Part shown: in pieces, positions 9,083 to 18,792 of the stretch
Layout of the letters: every line of letters begins with the position of its first letter
Numbering within the stretch: position 1 is the first letter of the stretch
Source: Arthrobacter sp. ISL-28
GTDB lineage: Bacteria; Actinomycetota; Actinomycetes; Actinomycetales; Micrococcaceae
DNA length: 64,000 nucleotides
Assembly (NCBI RefSeq): GCF_018613875.1
Contig: NZ_JAGGPJ010000005.1
Location: 1 to 64,000, forward strand
Direction: 5' to 3'
The notes under the pieces: model-generated
Databases searched by the model: none
The model's input: only the letters and a program-made list of their open reading frames with translations
What the model was told of the DNA's origin: nothing
Translations under genes and position numbers: made by a program

Positions 9083-10193
9083 ACCGTCCCTCGTAGCCGG
9101 GGGAGAGGAACCCGAGGAGAGGGCCATCGAAGCGGCCCTGCGGCCCAAGAACCTGCACGACTTTGTGGGCCAGCACCGCGTCCGCAAGCAGCTGTCCCTC
9201 GTGCTGCAGGCGTCCCGCATGCGCGGCCGCAGTGCCGATCACGTCCTCTTCTCCGGTCCGCCCGGCCTCGGAAAGACCACGCTGGCCATGATTGTCGCCG
9301 CGGAGATGAACGCGCCGTTGCGGATCAGCAGCGGGCCAGCCATCCAGCACGCGGGTGATCTCGCGGCCATTCTGTCCTCGCTCTCCGAGGGTGAGGTCCT
9401 CTTCCTGGACGAAATCCACCGGATGTCCCGCCCCGCAGAGGAAATGCTCTACATGGCCATGGAGGACTTCCGCGTGGACATTGTGGTGGGCAAGGGGGCC
9501 GGTGCCACAGCCATCCCGCTGGAACTGCCCGCCTTCACCCTGGTCGGCGCCACCACGCGTGCAGGTCTCCTGCCCGGGCCGCTGCGTGACAGATTCGGCT
9601 TCACGGGGCATCTGGAGTTTTACTCTGTCGAAGAGCTCGAGCTCGTGCTTCGCCGATCCGCTGGTCTCCTGGACCTGAAGGTGAACTCCGCAGGTTTCAG
9701 CGAAATCGCCAGCAGGTCCCGCGGTACACCGCGTATCGCCAACAGGCTGCTGCGCCGCGTCCGCGACTGGGCCCTGGTGCACGGTATCGAGCAGATCGAC
9801 GCGCGGTCCGCTTCCGCAGCCCTGGATATGTACGAGGTGGACAAACGGGGACTTGACCGGCTGGACCGTGCGGTGCTGGAGGCGCTCATCACCAAGTTCG
9901 GCGGCGGCCCGGTTGGCCTTTCGACCCTGGCCATCGCGGTGGGGGAAGAACCGGAGACGGTCGAGACGGTGGCTGAGCCGTACCTCGTCCGCGAGGGACT
10001 TCTGGGCCGCACACCCCGGGGACGCATCGCCATGGCCCCAGCCTGGACCCACCTGGGTTTCGCGGTTCCCGCCGGAGTTTTTGGCCAGGAAACGCTGGAC
10101 CTGTTCGACGACGGTGCGGATCGCGACGGGGAAGATGGCGCGGGGGCGGCAGGTAAAGATTCAGCGTCCGAATGGATTTCCAATACCCAATAA
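9075..10193 (+). CDS. ruvB: Holliday junction branch migration ATPase RuvB
   Basis: A 372-residue AAA+ motor of branch migration. Walker A is GPPGLGKTT, Walker B LFLDEIHR, sensor 1 LVGATTR, and the C-terminal winged helix includes a TPRGR beta-hairpin. The GTG start lies within the end of ruvA. The C-terminal 30 residues are an Asp/Gly-rich tail beyond the family core. Confidence 0.97.
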   Translation: MAEPSLVAGGEEPEERAIEAALRPKNLHDFVGQHRVRKQLSLVLQASRMRGRSADHVLFSGPPGLGKTTLAMIVAAEMNAPLRISSGPAIQHAGDLAAILSSLSEGEVLFLDEIHRMSRPAEEMLYMAMEDFRVDIVVGKGAGATAIPLELPAFTLVGATTRAGLLPGPLRDRFGFTGHLEFYSVEELELVLRRSAGLLDLKVNSAGFSEIASRSRGTPRIANRLLRRVRDWALVHGIEQIDARSASAALDMYEVDKRGLDRLDRAVLEALITKFGGGPVGLSTLAIAVGEEPETVETVAEPYLVREGLLGRTPRGRIAMAPAWTHLGFAVPAGVFGQETLDLFDDGADRDGEDGAGAAGKDSASEWISNTQ

Positions 10194-10217
10194 CAGCGTC
10201 CTTCCAGCTTTTCCCTC

Positions 10218-10223
10218 TAGACT
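10218..10223 (+). promoter_or_regulatory. Possible -10 box upstream of yajC-secDF
   Basis: TAGACT, with transcription expected to start near 10230. This would give yajC a leader of about 150 nt and rule out the in-frame ATG at 10227, which lies only 3 nt after the box. No strong -35 is seen. Confidence 0.4.
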
Positions 10224-10382
10224 GGAATGACGCTCGGCACGTCCGTGTCTCTGTTTTCGTGTCTTGTTTACGTGGCCGGCCCCAACAGGTCGCTGCTGCC
10301 GGTCATTAAATTGGCCCGAGAATGCGTGCGGGACGGACGGTGCCGTCAACCAGCTATGCAAGTACAGAACGGAACTTTTCCT

Positions 10383-10823
10383 GTGTTCGGACATATTTCT
10401 GCCCAGGCCCAGCCGCAGGCCGGCGGCGGCATCGACATCATGACCATCTTGCTGTTCGTCATGCTCGGCGTCTTCATTTTCATGATGTTCCGCCGCAACA
10501 AGAAGACCCAGCAGCAGCAGGCCGCCCTCCAGTCGCAGTTTGCACCGGGCATCGAGGTCATGACCAGTTTCGGCCTCTTCGGCCGCATCGTGTCGATCGA
10601 TGAGGACAACAACAAGGTTCTGCTGGAACTGTCGCCGGGGAACCTTGCCACCGTCCACCGGCAGGCCGTCACCAAGATCGTTGAGCCGGTTACGGAAACC
10701 CAGGCTGTGCCCGATGATGCGTCGTCCCTCACGACTGACCAGGACGTAAGCACCACCGCCGTCGACGAAACGCCGGACGAAACCGTGAAGCGCCTTAACG
10801 ACGAGGGCAAAAAGGACATCTAG
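10383..10823 (+). CDS. yajC: Preprotein translocase accessory subunit YajC
   Basis: A small single-pass membrane protein of 146 residues associated with SecDF. One hydrophobic helix (IMTILLFVMLGVFIFMMF) is followed by a basic stretch RRNKK and a soluble domain. I prefer GTG 10383, with GGAA 8 nt upstream, which puts the membrane helix about 20 residues in. In-frame ATGs at 10227 and 10356 would add residues unlike the family. It lies upstream of secD-secF as in most bacteria. Confidence 0.85.
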   Translation: MFGHISAQAQPQAGGGIDIMTILLFVMLGVFIFMMFRRNKKTQQQQAALQSQFAPGIEVMTSFGLFGRIVSIDEDNNKVLLELSPGNLATVHRQAVTKIVEPVTETQAVPDDASSLTTDQDVSTTAVDETPDETVKRLNDEGKKDI

Positions 10824-10935
10824 TCCGCCGCCGCGTCCTGCCCCGCTGGATACCAGCATCAACGGCGGGGAGCTGCCGCCGGAGCGTGCCTGATCTGCAC
10901 CGGCGGCTCCTCCGTAATTAAAAGAAAGATCGACA

Positions 10936-12687
10936 ATGGCACGAACTGGCCGCAAGAAACCATCCCCCCGGGTGCTGGTCTGGCTTGGCGTAATCCTGGC
11001 CGTCCTGACTGCCGTCCTTGCAGGCGGCACGATGTCCGGGGTGGCAAGCTGGGCACCAAAGCTCGCGCTGGACCTGGAAGGCGGCACGCAGATGATCCTG
11101 GCGCCCAAGGTCGAGGGCGGCTCGGATATCAACGAGGAGCAGCTCAACCAGGCGGTGGCGATTATTCGTCAGCGCGTGGATGGCTCGGGCGTGGCGGAAG
11201 CTGAAATCAGCACCCAGTCCGGCAGGAACGTCGTGGTAAGCCTCCCGGGAACACCGTCCGCAGAGACGCGAGCCCTGATCCAGGCTTCCGCGGACATGAA
11301 CTTCCGCCCGGTGCTGTTGGCGGCCCCGGGTGATCCGGTTCCCGAAGCAGAGCGCACGCCGGCGGCGCAGCTGCCCAAGCCCACCGCGAAGCCGCAGAAC
11401 GGCAGTGACTCGAATTGGATTACGGCCGACATCTTTAAGCGCTTCGAGGCACTCGACTGTGCAAAGCCGCAACAGGATAAGCAGGAGCGCTCAGATCCCG
11501 CCAAACCGCTGGTCACCTGCGAGCCGGCCACCGCCGAGACGCCCGCAATCAAGTACATCCTGGGCCCGGTCGAAGTCAAGGGCGTTGAGATCCAGGGTTC
11601 CACCTTCCAGCTCCAGCAGGGCGCCCAGGGTGCGGTCACCAACGAGTGGGCCGTCAACATCCAGTTCAACGCCGAGGGCACAGCCAAGTTCAAGACGGTC
11701 ACCGAGCGGCTTCACCAGTTCTACATCACTGCCGGCGGAGACACCGGCACCGATCCGAAGTCGCAGTTCGCCATTGTGCTCGACGATCAGGTCATTTCCG
11801 CCCCGCGGGCGCAGGCTGTCATCACCGACGGCCGTCCGCAGATCACCGGCGGCTTCACCGAGAAGTCAGCCAAGGTGCTGTCCGACCAGCTGCGTTTCGG
11901 TGCGCTGCCCATCAGCTTCGATATCCAGAGCGAGCAGCAGATCTCGGCGACCCTCGGCGGTGAACAGCTCCGCATGGGTCTGCTGGCCGGCCTGATCGGT
12001 CTGTTGCTGGTGGTCGTCTATTCCCTGTTCCAGTACCGCGCCCTGGGCTTCGTCACCGTTGCCTCACTGGTGGTTGCCGGCGCCCTGACATATCTGGCCA
12101 TTGCCATCCTCGGTTGGACGGAGAACTACCGGCTGTCCCTCGCCGGCGTTGCCGGCATCATCGTTGCCATCGGCCAGACCGCAGACTCATTCATCGTGTA
12201 CTTCGAGCGCATCCGTGATGAGCTCCGTGAAGGGCGCGGTCTGGTCTCTGCGGTGGAAAACGGCTGGAAGCGTGCCAAGCGAACTGTTCTCGCCTCCAAG
12301 GCAGTCAACCTCCTGGCCGCGCTCGTGCTGTACTTCGTGGCGGTGGGCAACGTGCGTGGCTTCGCCTTCACCCTTGGCCTGACGGCCATTGCCGACCTCA
12401 TCGTAGTGTTCATGTTCACGCACCCGACGCTGCAGCAGCTGGCACGCACTCGCTTCTTCGGCGAAGGCCATAAGTTCTCGGGTCTCGATCCGGAGCGTCT
12501 CGGCGCGGTTCCGCTCTACCGCGGCGCCGGAAGGGTAAGGACCCCCGAGGATACGCCGTCCGTGGTGCGGGCCAAGAACACCGGCGCAGCGGCTGAGGCT
12601 GAACGCCGAATGACAATCGCTGAACGCCGCCGCGCGGAGCAGCAGCTTGCGGGTTCATCCAAGGGCCCGGCCAAGGAGAGCAAGTAA
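10936..12687 (+). CDS. secD: Protein translocase subunit SecD
   Basis: A 583-residue RND-fold membrane protein that uses the proton gradient to complete Sec export. An N-terminal helix is followed by LDLEGGTQM, a large extracytoplasmic domain (about residues 50-335) and five further helices with the conserved LRFGALP region and GLTAIAD near the end. The C-terminal 60 residues are cytoplasmic and Ala/Arg/Glu-rich. The stop overlaps the secF start by 1 nt (TAATG). Confidence 0.96.
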   Translation: MARTGRKKPSPRVLVWLGVILAVLTAVLAGGTMSGVASWAPKLALDLEGGTQMILAPKVEGGSDINEEQLNQAVAIIRQRVDGSGVAEAEISTQSGRNVVVSLPGTPSAETRALIQASADMNFRPVLLAAPGDPVPEAERTPAAQLPKPTAKPQNGSDSNWITADIFKRFEALDCAKPQQDKQERSDPAKPLVTCEPATAETPAIKYILGPVEVKGVEIQGSTFQLQQGAQGAVTNEWAVNIQFNAEGTAKFKTVTERLHQFYITAGGDTGTDPKSQFAIVLDDQVISAPRAQAVITDGRPQITGGFTEKSAKVLSDQLRFGALPISFDIQSEQQISATLGGEQLRMGLLAGLIGLLLVVVYSLFQYRALGFVTVASLVVAGALTYLAIAILGWTENYRLSLAGVAGIIVAIGQTADSFIVYFERIRDELREGRGLVSAVENGWKRAKRTVLASKAVNLLAALVLYFVAVGNVRGFAFTLGLTAIADLIVVFMFTHPTLQQLARTRFFGEGHKFSGLDPERLGAVPLYRGAGRVRTPEDTPSVVRAKNTGAAAEAERRMTIAERRRAEQQLAGSSKGPAKESK

Positions 12688-13712
12688 TGTCCAGTTTCGC
12701 CAAATTCGGTAACGATCTCTACACGGGCAGGCGTTCCTACGACTTCGTTGCCGCGAAGAAGATCTGGTTCATCATCGCAGCCGTCGCCGTTGCGCTGTCC
12801 ATCCTTATCCCGGTAGCCAAGGGTGGTTTCAACCTCGGCATCGAATTCCGCGGCGGCTCCGAATTCACCGTCTCCAACGTCAAGACGACGGACGCTGACC
12901 TGGGCGAGAAGGCTGTCCAGGATGTTGTTCCCGGGAGCGTTCCGAGGGTGGCGAACGTCGCCGGCACCACCATGCGCATCCAGACGGACAAGCTCACGGA
13001 CGACGAGACGATCAAGATCAAGGAAGGGCTGACGTCGGCGTACGGCGTCACTGACAACGAGGTGACCTCAACCTTCGTCGGACCGACCTGGGGTGCCGAT
13101 GTTACCAAGCAGGCCCTCATCGGCCTGGTGGTTTTCGTGGCCTTGGCAACGGTGCTGATGGCCCTGTATTTCAGGACCTGGAAGATGTCGGTCTCGGCCA
13201 TCGCGGGGATGCTCGTGACCATGTTCATCACGGCCGGCGTCTACGCCCTGAGTGATTTTGAGGTGACACCTTCGGCCATCATCGGGTTCCTGACAGTCCT
13301 CAGCTACTCGCTGTACGACACGGTCGTGGTGTTCGACAAGATCCGCGAAAACACGGCTGAGATCGAGGTCTCCACCCGCCGGACATTCGGCGAGGAGGTG
13401 AACCTGGCCGTCAACCAGACCCTGGTTCGCTCCATCAATACCATGATGGTGGCCATCCTGCCTGTGGGGGCGATCCTGTTTATCGGTGCCGGGCTGCTCG
13501 GCGCCGGAACCCTCCGCGACCTCTCGCTGGCCCTGTTCGTCGGGATCCTCATCGGCACCGCGGCCACGATTTTCATTGCCGCTCCGATGTACGCCTGGCT
13601 GCGCCAGAGCGAACCCCTGCTGGTCAAGCAGGCCCAGCGCGTGGAGCACCGCCGGGCGGAGGGCGCCAAGGCCGCCGTCGAAAAGGCCGCCGCCCAACCC
13701 GCCAAGGGTTAG
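12687..13712 (+). CDS. secF: Protein translocase subunit SecF
   Basis: A 341-residue partner of SecD. It has six predicted helices, the N-terminal motif LGIEFRGGSEF, and the conserved SYSLYDTVVVFDKIRE segment in the middle. Start ATG 12687 overlaps the secD stop. A strong terminator follows directly. Confidence 0.96.
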   Translation: MSSFAKFGNDLYTGRRSYDFVAAKKIWFIIAAVAVALSILIPVAKGGFNLGIEFRGGSEFTVSNVKTTDADLGEKAVQDVVPGSVPRVANVAGTTMRIQTDKLTDDETIKIKEGLTSAYGVTDNEVTSTFVGPTWGADVTKQALIGLVVFVALATVLMALYFRTWKMSVSAIAGMLVTMFITAGVYALSDFEVTPSAIIGFLTVLSYSLYDTVVVFDKIRENTAEIEVSTRRTFGEEVNLAVNQTLVRSINTMMVAILPVGAILFIGAGLLGAGTLRDLSLALFVGILIGTAATIFIAAPMYAWLRQSEPLLVKQAQRVEHRRAEGAKAAVEKAAAQPAKG

Positions 13713-13725
13713 CAGCCGGCGCCAT

Positions 13726-13764
13726 AAGGCCGGAGACCGTCATCATGACGGTCTCCGGCCTTTT
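13726..13764 (+). terminator. Intrinsic terminator after secF
   Basis: A near-perfect stem AAGGCCGGAGACCGTCA / TGACGGTCTCCGGCCTT with a 3-nt loop, ending in TTTT. It closes the yajC-secD-secF unit. Confidence 0.9.
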
Positions 13765-13821
13765 GCGTCCTCGTCCCGGCGATCCTCGGCGTCCCGGTTA
13801 TCGGGGACGCCGCGGCGGGAA

Positions 13822-13827
13822 TAGACT
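13822..13827 (+). promoter_or_regulatory. -10 box of the rel promoter
   Basis: TAGACT. A start about 7 nt downstream (near 13834) gives a leader of about 25 nt that contains GAGGGG at 13847-13852, which supports translation from TTG 13860. Confidence 0.5.
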
Positions 13828-13859
13828 GGAATAATTAACGGGTCGTGAGGGGTGCTTCA

Positions 13860-16253
13860 TTGGAAGAACGTTCGACGTCGGCGCCAGAGGCAGCCGGTGA
13901 TAACGGTCCGGGCCAGGGCCCGCAGACTGGTCTGGTGGCTGCCGGGCGCCCCGGACCGGGTGTTCCGGTGGACAACTCCGGTGTGCGCCCGACCTTTCCG
14001 GGCCGGCGTGAACGCACCCGGTCCCGGCTTGCGCGGCTGACCGGCAGGAGCACTGCCACGTATTCGCCCATCCTGGAGCCTCTGCTCCGGACAGTGCGGG
14101 CGAACAATCCCAAAGAGGACTTTGACCTCATCCAGCGCGCTTTTGTGGTGGCGGAACAAAGCCACCGGGGACAGAAGCGCAAGAGCGGCGATCCCTACAT
14201 CACCCACCCGGTGGCCGTGGCCACCATCCTCGCGGAACTGGGCCTCGGCGGGACCACGCTGGCCGCGGCACTGCTCCATGACACCGTGGAAGACACGCCC
14301 TACACACTTGAAGACCTGAAAGCCGACTTCGGCCCGGAAGTGGCCATGCTGGTGGACGGTGTGACCAAGCTGGACAAGGTCAGCTTCGGCGAGGCGGCAC
14401 AGTCGGAAACCGTCCGCAAAATGGTTGTGGCGATGGCCAAGGACATCCGGGTCCTGATGATCAAGCTTGCGGACAGGCTGCACAATGCACGGACGTGGCG
14501 TTTCGTCTCGGCGGAGTCTTCTGCCCGCAAGGCCCGCGAAACACTCGAAATCTTTGCACCACTGGCGCACCGCCTCGGGATGAACACCATCAAGTGGGAG
14601 CTTGAGGACCTCTCCTTCGCCGCGCTGTATCCCAAAGTCTATGAGGAAATTGTGCGCATGGTGGGCGACCGGACGCCCGAGCGCGAGAAGAGCCTCAGCG
14701 TCATCCGGAACCAGATCGCCGAGGACCTCCGGGTGGCCAAGATCAAGGCCACCATCACCGGCCGGCCGAAGCACTACTACTCGATCTACCAGAAGATGAT
14801 CGTCCGGGACAAGGACTTCGACGACATCAACGACCTCATGGGTGTCCGCGTGCTCGTGGACTCCGTCCGCGACTGCTATGCGGCCCTTGGCACCCTGCAT
14901 TCGCGGTGGAACCCGCTGCCCGGGCGGTTCAAGGACTACATCGCGATGCCCAAGTTCAACATGTACCAGTCGCTGCACACGACGGTTATCGGCCCGGGCG
15001 GCAAACCCGTTGAGATCCAGATCCGCACGCACGAGATGCACCGGCGGGCCGAGTACGGCGTGGCCGCACACTGGAAGTACAAGGACCAGCCCAACCGGAC
15101 GGCCGCCGGGCCGGGCAGCCCCCGCGACGGCGACATGGGCTGGCTCCGTTCCCTCGTGGACTGGCAGCAGGAAACCTCCGATCCGGGTGAATTCCTCGAT
15201 TCGCTCCGCTTCGAGATCAACGCCCGGGAAGTTTTCGTGTTCACGCCCAAGGGAGAGGTCATGGCACTGCCGGCGGGCTCCACGCCGGTGGACTTTGCGT
15301 ATGCGGTCCACACCGAGGTGGGCCACCGGACCATCGGAGCCAGGGTCAACGGGAAACTGGTGCCGCTCAACAGCGAACTCAACCACGGCGACTGGGTGGA
15401 GATCTTCACCTCGAAGGCCGAAGGGGCGGGACCCAGCCAGGACTGGCAGCATTTCGTCAAGAGTGCGCGGGCACGCAACAAGATTCGCCAGTGGTTCAGC
15501 AAGGAGCGGCGCGAAGAGGCCATTGACCGCGGCAAGGAGCTCCTGACCCGCGCCATGCGGAAGCAGAACCTGCCGCTGCAGCGCCTGATGACCCATGACG
15601 CCCTGGCTGCCGTGGCCGAGGAATTCAAGTACGTGGACATCTCCGGGCTGTACGCCGGCGTGGGCGACGGGCACACCTCGGCGCAGCACGTCATGGAGAA
15701 GCTCGTCGAGATGCTCGGCGGCAATGAAACTCCGGATGACGACCTTACCGAAGTGAGCATCCCGACCCAGGTCTCGAAGGCGCGCTTCTCGGACTCCGGT
15801 GTGGTGGTCCGCGGCGTGGGTGACGTGTGGGTCAAGTTGGCCCGCTGTTGCACCCCCGTGCCTCCGGACCCCATCCTTGGGTTCGTCACGCGGGGTTCAG
15901 GCGTTTCCGTGCACCGCACGGACTGCACCAACATCTCCGACCTGAAGGACCAGCCGGACAGGATTGTGGACGTCGACTGGGCTCCGACGCAGTCGAGCGT
16001 GTTCCTCGTGGAGATCCAGGTGGAGGCCCTGGACAGGAAGTCGCTCCTGTCCGACGTGACGCGGGTTCTGTCCGAGAACCACGTCAACATCCTCGCCGCG
16101 AGCGTGCACACGTCAACCGACCGCGTGGCCATCTCCAAGTTTGCCTTCGAGATGGGTGATCCCAAGTATTTGAGCCACGTCTTGAGCGCTGTCCGGAGGA
16201 TCGACGGAGTGTTCGACGTCTACCGGACCACGGGCAACCGCCGGCGCAGCTAA
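13860..16253 (+). CDS. relA: Bifunctional (p)ppGpp synthetase/hydrolase (Rel)
   Basis: A 797-residue long RSH protein that makes and degrades the alarmone (p)ppGpp. The order is an HD hydrolase domain (LLHDTVEDT intact, so hydrolase competent), a synthetase domain with [16 protein letters not shown], a TGS domain ([22 protein letters not shown]), a zinc-finger-like RCCTPVPPD region and a C-terminal ACT domain. TTG 13860 is preferred: SD GAGGGG with a 7-nt spacing, while GTG 13845 would lie only about 10 nt after the expected transcription start. The last 141 bp are overlapped on the other strand by the next gene. Confidence 0.94.
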   Translation: MEERSTSAPEAAGDNGPGQGPQTGLVAAGRPGPGVPVDNSGVRPTFPGRRERTRSRLARLTGRSTATYSPILEPLLRTVRANNPKEDFDLIQRAFVVAEQSHRGQKRKSGDPYITHPVAVATILAELGLGGTTLAAALLHDTVEDTPYTLEDLKADFGPEVAMLVDGVTKLDKVSFGEAAQSETVRKMVVAMAKDIRVLMIKLADRLHNARTWRFVSAESSARKARETLEIFAPLAHRLGMNTIKWELEDLSFAALYPKVYEEIVRMVGDRTPEREKSLSVIRNQIAEDLRVAKIKATITGRPKHYYSIYQKMIVRDKDFDDINDLMGVRVLVDSVRDCYAALGTLHSRWNPLPGRFKDYIAMPKFNMYQSLHTTVIGPGGKPVEIQIRTHEMHRRAEYGVAAHWKYKDQPNRTAAGPGSPRDGDMGWLRSLVDWQQETSDPGEFLDSLRFEINAREVFVFTPKGEVMALPAGSTPVDFAYAVHTEVGHRTIGARVNGKLVPLNSELNHGDWVEIFTSKAEGAGPSQDWQHFVKSARARNKIRQWFSKERREEAIDRGKELLTRAMRKQNLPLQRLMTHDALAAVAEEFKYVDISGLYAGVGDGHTSAQHVMEKLVEMLGGNETPDDDLTEVSIPTQVSKARFSDSGVVVRGVGDVWVKLARCCTPVPPDPILGFVTRGSGVSVHRTDCTNISDLKDQPDRIVDVDWAPTQSSVFLVEIQVEALDRKSLLSDVTRVLSENHVNILAASVHTSTDRVAISKFAFEMGDPKYLSHVLSAVRRIDGVFDVYRTTGNRRRS

Positions 16254-16877
16254 GGCGAGCTTTTCCAGCGCCGCCTTCTTGTGCGGCAATCTGGGCGTTG
16301 CCTCCACGGCCAGGGTCAGAAGGCGGATGCGGACGTCAAGATCAGGGCTCTCCAACAGTTGGCGTAGGGCAGGAACGGCGCGATCGGGCTCCACGTGCAA
16401 GGCGATGTCCAGCGCCGTCCGCGATGGGCTTGACACCATCAGGCCGCCCAGGCTGACCACGTCAAAGGGACCGAGACGGACCTCATGCAACGTGCAGCCG
16501 CGGGTTGACCTCAAACTCGAGATCCGGCGTTTGGCGTCGACCAGGAGGGCCAGGAGGTCCGGTTCACTGGCGCAGCCGTAGATCCAGGCCGCGGTCATCC
16601 GCCCGGCCACCACGCGCTGCCGGATGGCAGCCGGGACGGCAAAGGCCGCTGCGCGCGCCCGCAGTTGCGGAGATGCGGGAGCACCCGGCACTGTGTAACC
16701 GTGCTGATAAAGCCGCGTCAGCACGCCGTCGGCTGCCATGGACTGCAGCTCGGGCCAGGAAAACAGTTGCCCCGGGGCGTAAAGATCCAGCAACTGGGCT
16801 GCGGAGTTGGCTACGGCGCCGGATGCGGGGGAGTCAGCGGGCCGCCCCGTGGCGTTCCCCTGCCGGATTGGGGTCAT
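16113..16877 (-). CDS. AbiEi-like (type IV antitoxin family) hypothetical protein
   Basis: 254 residues. An N-terminal helix-turn-helix-like segment ([20 protein letters not shown]) is followed by a central region with [13 protein letters not shown], the pattern of AbiEi-family 'antitoxin-like' proteins common in actinobacteria. No AbiEii-type nucleotidyltransferase toxin is adjacent, so a toxin-antitoxin role is not supported. Residues from about 209 onward are read antisense to the 3' end of rel and may be an extension produced by loss of an earlier stop. Start ATG 16877. Confidence 0.65.
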   Translation of the reverse strand: MTPIRQGNATGRPADSPASGAVANSAAQLLDLYAPGQLFSWPELQSMAADGVLTRLYQHGYTVPGAPASPQLRARAAAFAVPAAIRQRVVAGRMTAAWIYGCASEPDLLALLVDAKRRISSLRSTRGCTLHEVRLGPFDVVSLGGLMVSSPSRTALDIALHVEPDRAVPALRQLLESPDLDVRIRLLTLAVEATPRLPHKKAALEKLALAAPAVARGPVDVEHSVDPPDSAQDVAQILGITHLEGKLGDGHAVG

Positions 16878-16911
16878 CCAGCCATCCTGCCGGAACGTGC
16901 CGAAATGAGTA

Positions 16912-16953
16912 CAGGCCCCGTCCCGGCTATGTGGATAACCGTTACGGGGCCTG
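16912..16953 (-). terminator. Hairpin after the DUF349 gene
   Basis: A perfect 10-bp stem (CAGGCCCCGT / ACGGGGCCTG) with a 22-nt loop, just downstream of the DUF349 stop. There is no T run. The loop contains TTATCCACA on the reverse strand (16930-16938). Confidence 0.5.
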
Positions 16954-16964
16954 CAGGGAATTAC

Positions 16965-18722
16965 TTAGGAAAGCTCGCTGGCCGACCGCTGGATCTGGTC
17001 GAGCCATGCCTGGCGGGCATCGAGGGCTTCCTGGGCGGCCTTGATCTTGCGCTCGTCGCCTGCCTTCTCGGCCTTGGCCAAGTCTTCCTTGAGCCCGGCT
17101 ATCGCGGACTCAAGCTGGCTCAGGGCACTGTTGGTGCGGGCCTTGGTTTCGGGGTTGGAGCGCTGCCAGTTTTCTTCCTCGGCCTGCCGCACCGCATCCT
17201 CGATCCTGCGCAGTCCTGCCTCGATGCGTCCCATGTCGGCGCGGGGCACCTTGCCGGCATCCTCCCAGCGGTCCCGGACGGACTGGAGGGCCTTCTTGGC
17301 GGCACCCAGGTCCTTGACCGGAAGGATCGCGTTGGCCTCTTCGAGCAGGGCTTCCTTCACCTTGAGGTTGGCGGCGTATTCCTGGTCAATTTCATCGTTC
17401 GCGGCCTGGCGATTCGTGAAGAAAACATCCTGGGCAGCCCGGAAGCGCGCCCACAGGGCGTCGTCGTCCTTGCGGCTGGCCCGCGGCGAGGCCTTCCACT
17501 CGTCCATCAGCCGGCGGTACTCCCCTGCGGCGAAGCCCCAGTCGGTCGACGAGGACAGTGCCTCGGCTTCGGCGATCAGCTTTTCCTTGGCGGCCTTGGC
17601 CGCGGAATTGTTGCTGTCCAGCTGGGAGAAGTAGGCACGGCGGTGGCGGTCAAAGACCGTCCGGGCAGCCCGGAAACGCTTCCAAAGGGCATCCTCGTTG
17701 CTGCGGCCCAAGCGGATTCCGCTCTTCTGCGCGGTCTTCCAGCTTTCGAACAGTTCGTTCATCCTGGCGCTGGAGGTCTTCCACTGGATCTGCGCCGGAT
17801 CCGTTCCGGAAATGGCTTCGGCCTCGGCGACGATCGCTTCACGCGCGGCAAGCTCGGCTGAGCGGACGGCGTCGTGCTGGGCCTTTTCCGCCTTTTCGAG
17901 CTCGGTGATCTGCGTGGACAGCGTGTCCAGACGGCCTTCAGCCGAACGGATGTCACCCACCATGTTCCGCTCGGCCAGCTGCTCACGAAGGTGCGTGACT
18001 GTCTTCTGCATGTCCGTGGTCGGCGCCTTGGATGCAACGCGCTGTTCCAGCAGCACAATCTGGGCCACGACGTCGTCGTACTTCCGGGCGAAGTAGGCCA
18101 GCGCCTCGTCGTTGCTGACGCCAGGGTACTGACCGACAGGGTGTTCCTCGCCGTCGATGGTCAGGAAGACGTGGCCGTCCCCCTCGACGCGGCCCCAGCG
18201 GGCTGCTTCCGCGAGCGACGTGGCCGGCGCCGGGGGCACGGGCGTCACGTTTGCAGCGGGGCCTGCCTTGGGGCGGGCAGCGAAAGCTGCCGGCGACGGG
18301 GCCGGACGGGGAGCCGGCGTGGGGCGCGGACCGGGAGCGGCGGCTTCAGCGGCGGCAGACTCTCCGGCGGGAGCGGCGGCTTCAGCGGCCCCAGACTCTT
18401 CGGCGGGCGCGGCGGCTTCAGAGGCCCCAGACTCTTCGGCGGGCGCGGCTGCTTCAGCGGGAGCGGCGCTTTCTTCGCCTGCCGCGGCTTCTTCCGCCGC
18501 CAGCTGCTCGGCCTGTGCCTGAACTGGCTCAGGCTGCTGGGCCTGGGACTGCGCGTGTTCGCTTGGCTCACCTTCAGCCGGCGCGAGCTCCGTTGCTGCG
18601 CCTTCGGGCTGCACTTCTTCTGCCTGGGTACCTTCGGCAGCTGCCTCTGCGGGCTCGGCTGGGGGAGCCGGAACCTCAATCAGGTCTGCTGCTGTTTCGT
18701 CGGATTTCTGACTGTCTGTCAC
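16965..18722 (-). CDS. DUF349-domain protein with Ala/Glu/Pro-rich N-terminus
   Basis: 585 residues. The first about 170 are low complexity (Ala, Glu, Pro) and include a 12-residue tandem repeat. Next comes a short folded segment (VEGDGHVFLTIDGEEHPVGQYPG), then a long alpha-helical region with DUF349 repeats recognisable by LWKRFRAARTVFDRHR and LWARFRAAQDVFFTNR. The function of DUF349 is not established; a coiled-coil scaffold or nucleic-acid role is possible. It is likely co-transcribed with the cyclophilin gene 70 bp upstream. Confidence 0.85.
   Translation of the reverse strand: MTDSQKSDETAADLIEVPAPPAEPAEAAAEGTQAEEVQPEGAATELAPAEGEPSEHAQSQAQQPEPVQAQAEQLAAEEAAAGEESAAPAEAAAPAEESGASEAAAPAEESGAAEAAAPAGESAAAEAAAPGPRPTPAPRPAPSPAAFAARPKAGPAANVTPVPPAPATSLAEAARWGRVEGDGHVFLTIDGEEHPVGQYPGVSNDEALAYFARKYDDVVAQIVLLEQRVASKAPTTDMQKTVTHLREQLAERNMVGDIRSAEGRLDTLSTQITELEKAEKAQHDAVRSAELAAREAIVAEAEAISGTDPAQIQWKTSSARMNELFESWKTAQKSGIRLGRSNEDALWKRFRAARTVFDRHRRAYFSQLDSNNSAAKAAKEKLIAEAEALSSSTDWGFAAGEYRRLMDEWKASPRASRKDDDALWARFRAAQDVFFTNRQAANDEIDQEYAANLKVKEALLEEANAILPVKDLGAAKKALQSVRDRWEDAGKVPRADMGRIEAGLRRIEDAVRQAEEENWQRSNPETKARTNSALSQLESAIAGLKEDLAKAEKAGDERKIKAAQEALDARQAWLDQIQRSASELS
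18340..18447. repeat. 36-bp tandem repeat (3 copies) inside the DUF349 gene
   Basis: Three consecutive 36-bp units (18340-18375, 18376-18411, 18412-18447) differ at a few positions, with a partial fourth. They encode a 12-residue unit of the type EESGAAEAAAPA. Confidence 0.8.
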
Positions 18723-18792
18723 CGCTAAAAGTCTTTCGCTTGGAGGAAAATACTCTCGTAATACACCCGTGGCCGCTTGGGACGCTGGCTTC

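Noticed and set aside
13857-15689. 610-codon frame opposite rel
   Set aside because: Antisense to a fully conserved gene with intact domains; the translation is Val/His/Arg/Gly-rich shadow sequence.
16113-16877. Complete type IV toxin-antitoxin system
   Set aside because: Only an AbiEi-like gene is present; no AbiEii nucleotidyltransferase lies next to it.
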